Part shown: one piece after another, positions 63,574 through 64,000 of the stretch
Layout of the letters: every line of letters begins with the position of its first letter
Numbering within the stretch: the stretch's first letter is position 1
The notes under the pieces: model-generated
Database searches by the model: none
What the model saw: the letters and a program-made list of their open reading frames with translations, nothing else
Told to the model about the DNA's origin: nothing
Made by a program: the position numbers and the translations under genes
Origin: Acidovorax kalamii
GTDB taxonomy: Bacteria; Pseudomonadota; Gammaproteobacteria; Burkholderiales; Burkholderiaceae_C
DNA length: 64,000 nt
Assembly (NCBI RefSeq): GCF_002245625.1
Contig: NZ_NOIG01000007.1
Coordinates: 1-64,000, forward strand
Direction of reading: 5' to 3'

Positions 63574-63801
63574 TCAAGGGTGGGTGGGGCGCGCGACCTG
63601 GGCGGCCAGGCGCTTGTGGGCCGCCTGTTTGCTCACGCCCAGCGCCTGGGCGATCTGCGCCCATGACCAGCCCTGCTCCAGCGCAGCGGCCACTGCACTG
63701 GATTCCAGCCGGTCGGCCATGAGGCGCAAAGCCACCACGGCCGCCAATGCGGCCTCGGGGTGGTCGGGCGAGGGAAGCGGGGATGGGGGCGGCGCTTGCA
63801 T
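63574..63801 (-). CDS. Small HTH DNA-binding protein paired with the Clp-N protein
   Basis: The 75-residue protein has a C-terminal helix-turn-helix (WSWAQIAQALGVSKQAAHKR) after an Ala-rich, Pro-rich N-terminus. It resembles small regulators found next to Clp-N-only genes. A palindromic operator ends two bases upstream of the ATG, and no Shine-Dalgarno lies between; the predicted transcript is leaderless. The protein likely represses its own operon. Confidence 0.75.
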   Translation of the reverse strand: MQAPPPSPLPSPDHPEAALAAVVALRLMADRLESSAVAAALEQGWSWAQIAQALGVSKQAAHKRLAAQVARPTHP

Positions 63802-63803
63802 TT

Positions 63804-63848
63804 GTCAACTATAGTTGACGAGTGCAAAGTGTGTCAACTTTGGTTGAC
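63804..63848 (-). promoter_or_regulatory. Promoter with twin operators of the HTH-ClpN operon
   Basis: On the minus strand: -35 TTGACA (63837-63832), an 18-bp spacer and -10 TATAGT (63813-63808). The -10 lies inside the perfect palindrome GTCAACTATAGTTGAC (63804-63819). The -35 lies in a near-palindrome GTCAACCAAAGTTGAC (63833-63848). The two sites are 29 bp apart, start to start. The predicted +1 is about the first base of the HTH ATG. Confidence 0.75.
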
Positions 63849-63922
63849 GAGCTGCGCGCTGTGGTCTGGACCCGGAGAGGGACGCGGCCTCGTTTCCCGG
63901 CACTGATCCTGTCCCCTTTCAA

Positions 63923-64000
63923 TCAGGGGCTGTCGCTGGCGCTCAACAACGGTGCTGCCGGGGGCGCCACCGGCTGCGCACAGGCCAGCAGCCACTGCCG
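63923..64000 (-). CDS. Possible 3' end of a gene entering from the right edge
   Basis: A minus-strand frame open from the right edge reads QWLLACAQPVAPPAAPLLS and ends at TGA 63925-63923. It would be the end of a gene mostly outside the window. Only 25 codons are visible, and an overlapping plus-strand frame is also open, so the assignment is weak. Confidence 0.3.
   Translation of the reverse strand, partial: RQWLLACAQPVAPPAAPLLSASDSP

Noticed and set aside
63831..64000. Plus-strand open frame running off the right edge from GTG 63831
   Set aside because: It would start inside an operator, has no ribosome site, and its sequence has no coding character; the minus-strand gene end is slightly more likely.

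Overview
The window is a high-GC (mid 60s %) chromosomal segment of a betaproteobacterium, most like Comamonadaceae (Acidovorax or a close relative). The gene families (GlnE, YhdP, MltA with a DUF2868 neighbour, YaeQ, TRAP transporters, RecA/RecX, SucCD) and a family of short degenerate repeats at gene borders both fit. No rRNA, tRNA, CRISPR array, prophage or origin was seen. The assignment rests on sequence reading only.

Layout. 1-13.6 kb: cell-envelope and nitrogen genes. A DUF2868 protein runs off the left edge, then mltA. Next is a tightly overlapped unit yhdP - Nit amidase - sensor kinase - FixJ-type regulator, and then glnE. 13.6-20.3 kb: a TetR-controlled tripartite RND efflux operon. 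20.4-22.5 kb: a degenerate HD-GYP-like protein and an exported glutathione peroxidase homologue. 22.7-29.8 kb: an eight-gene membrane-lipid modification operon (FAD oxidoreductase, DUF1365, Cfa-type methyltransferase, chalcone-isomerase-like protein, GPH-type MFS transporter, DUF3833 lipoprotein, SDR, SnoaL-like protein). It resembles the RpoE-ChrR photo-oxidative stress operon of Rhodobacter. 29.8-36.5 kb: a minus-strand quinate/shikimate catabolic cluster: TetR regulator, TRAP transporter, shikimate/quinate dehydrogenase, and a 3-dehydroshikimate dehydratase whose two usual halves are separate genes.

36.5-44.6 kb: housekeeping genes (GST, purB, yaeQ, DUF2007, DUF1289, terC, a small holin-like protein, an M48 protease, moaC). 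terC sits behind a well-formed yybP-ykoY manganese riboswitch. 44.6-47.7 kb: a lower-GC island of pilin accessory protein TfpZ, pilin O-glycosyltransferase (TfpO/PglL) and a type IV pilin with a sigma-54 promoter. 47.9-55.3 kb: a minus-strand signalling block with a CHASE2 Ser/Thr kinase, PP2C phosphatase, FHA protein, CHASE2 nucleotide cyclase and an MBL-fold cyclic-nucleotide phosphodiesterase. 55.6-58.8 kb: sucCD and argC. 58.9-60.7 kb: IS5 and IS110 remnants and an orphan lipoprotein. 60.7-64 kb: recX-recA with a LexA site, a MarR regulator, and a Clp-N plus HTH pair driven by a promoter that overlaps twin palindromes and predicts a leaderless mRNA.

The least expected observation is an eight-copy family of roughly 50-70 bp degenerate repeats. 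Three copies lie inside reading frames: two encode signal peptides and one encodes a C-terminal tail. The most coherent candidate systems are the phospho-signalling plus cyclic-nucleotide block next to the pilin glycosylation island, and the lipid operon.
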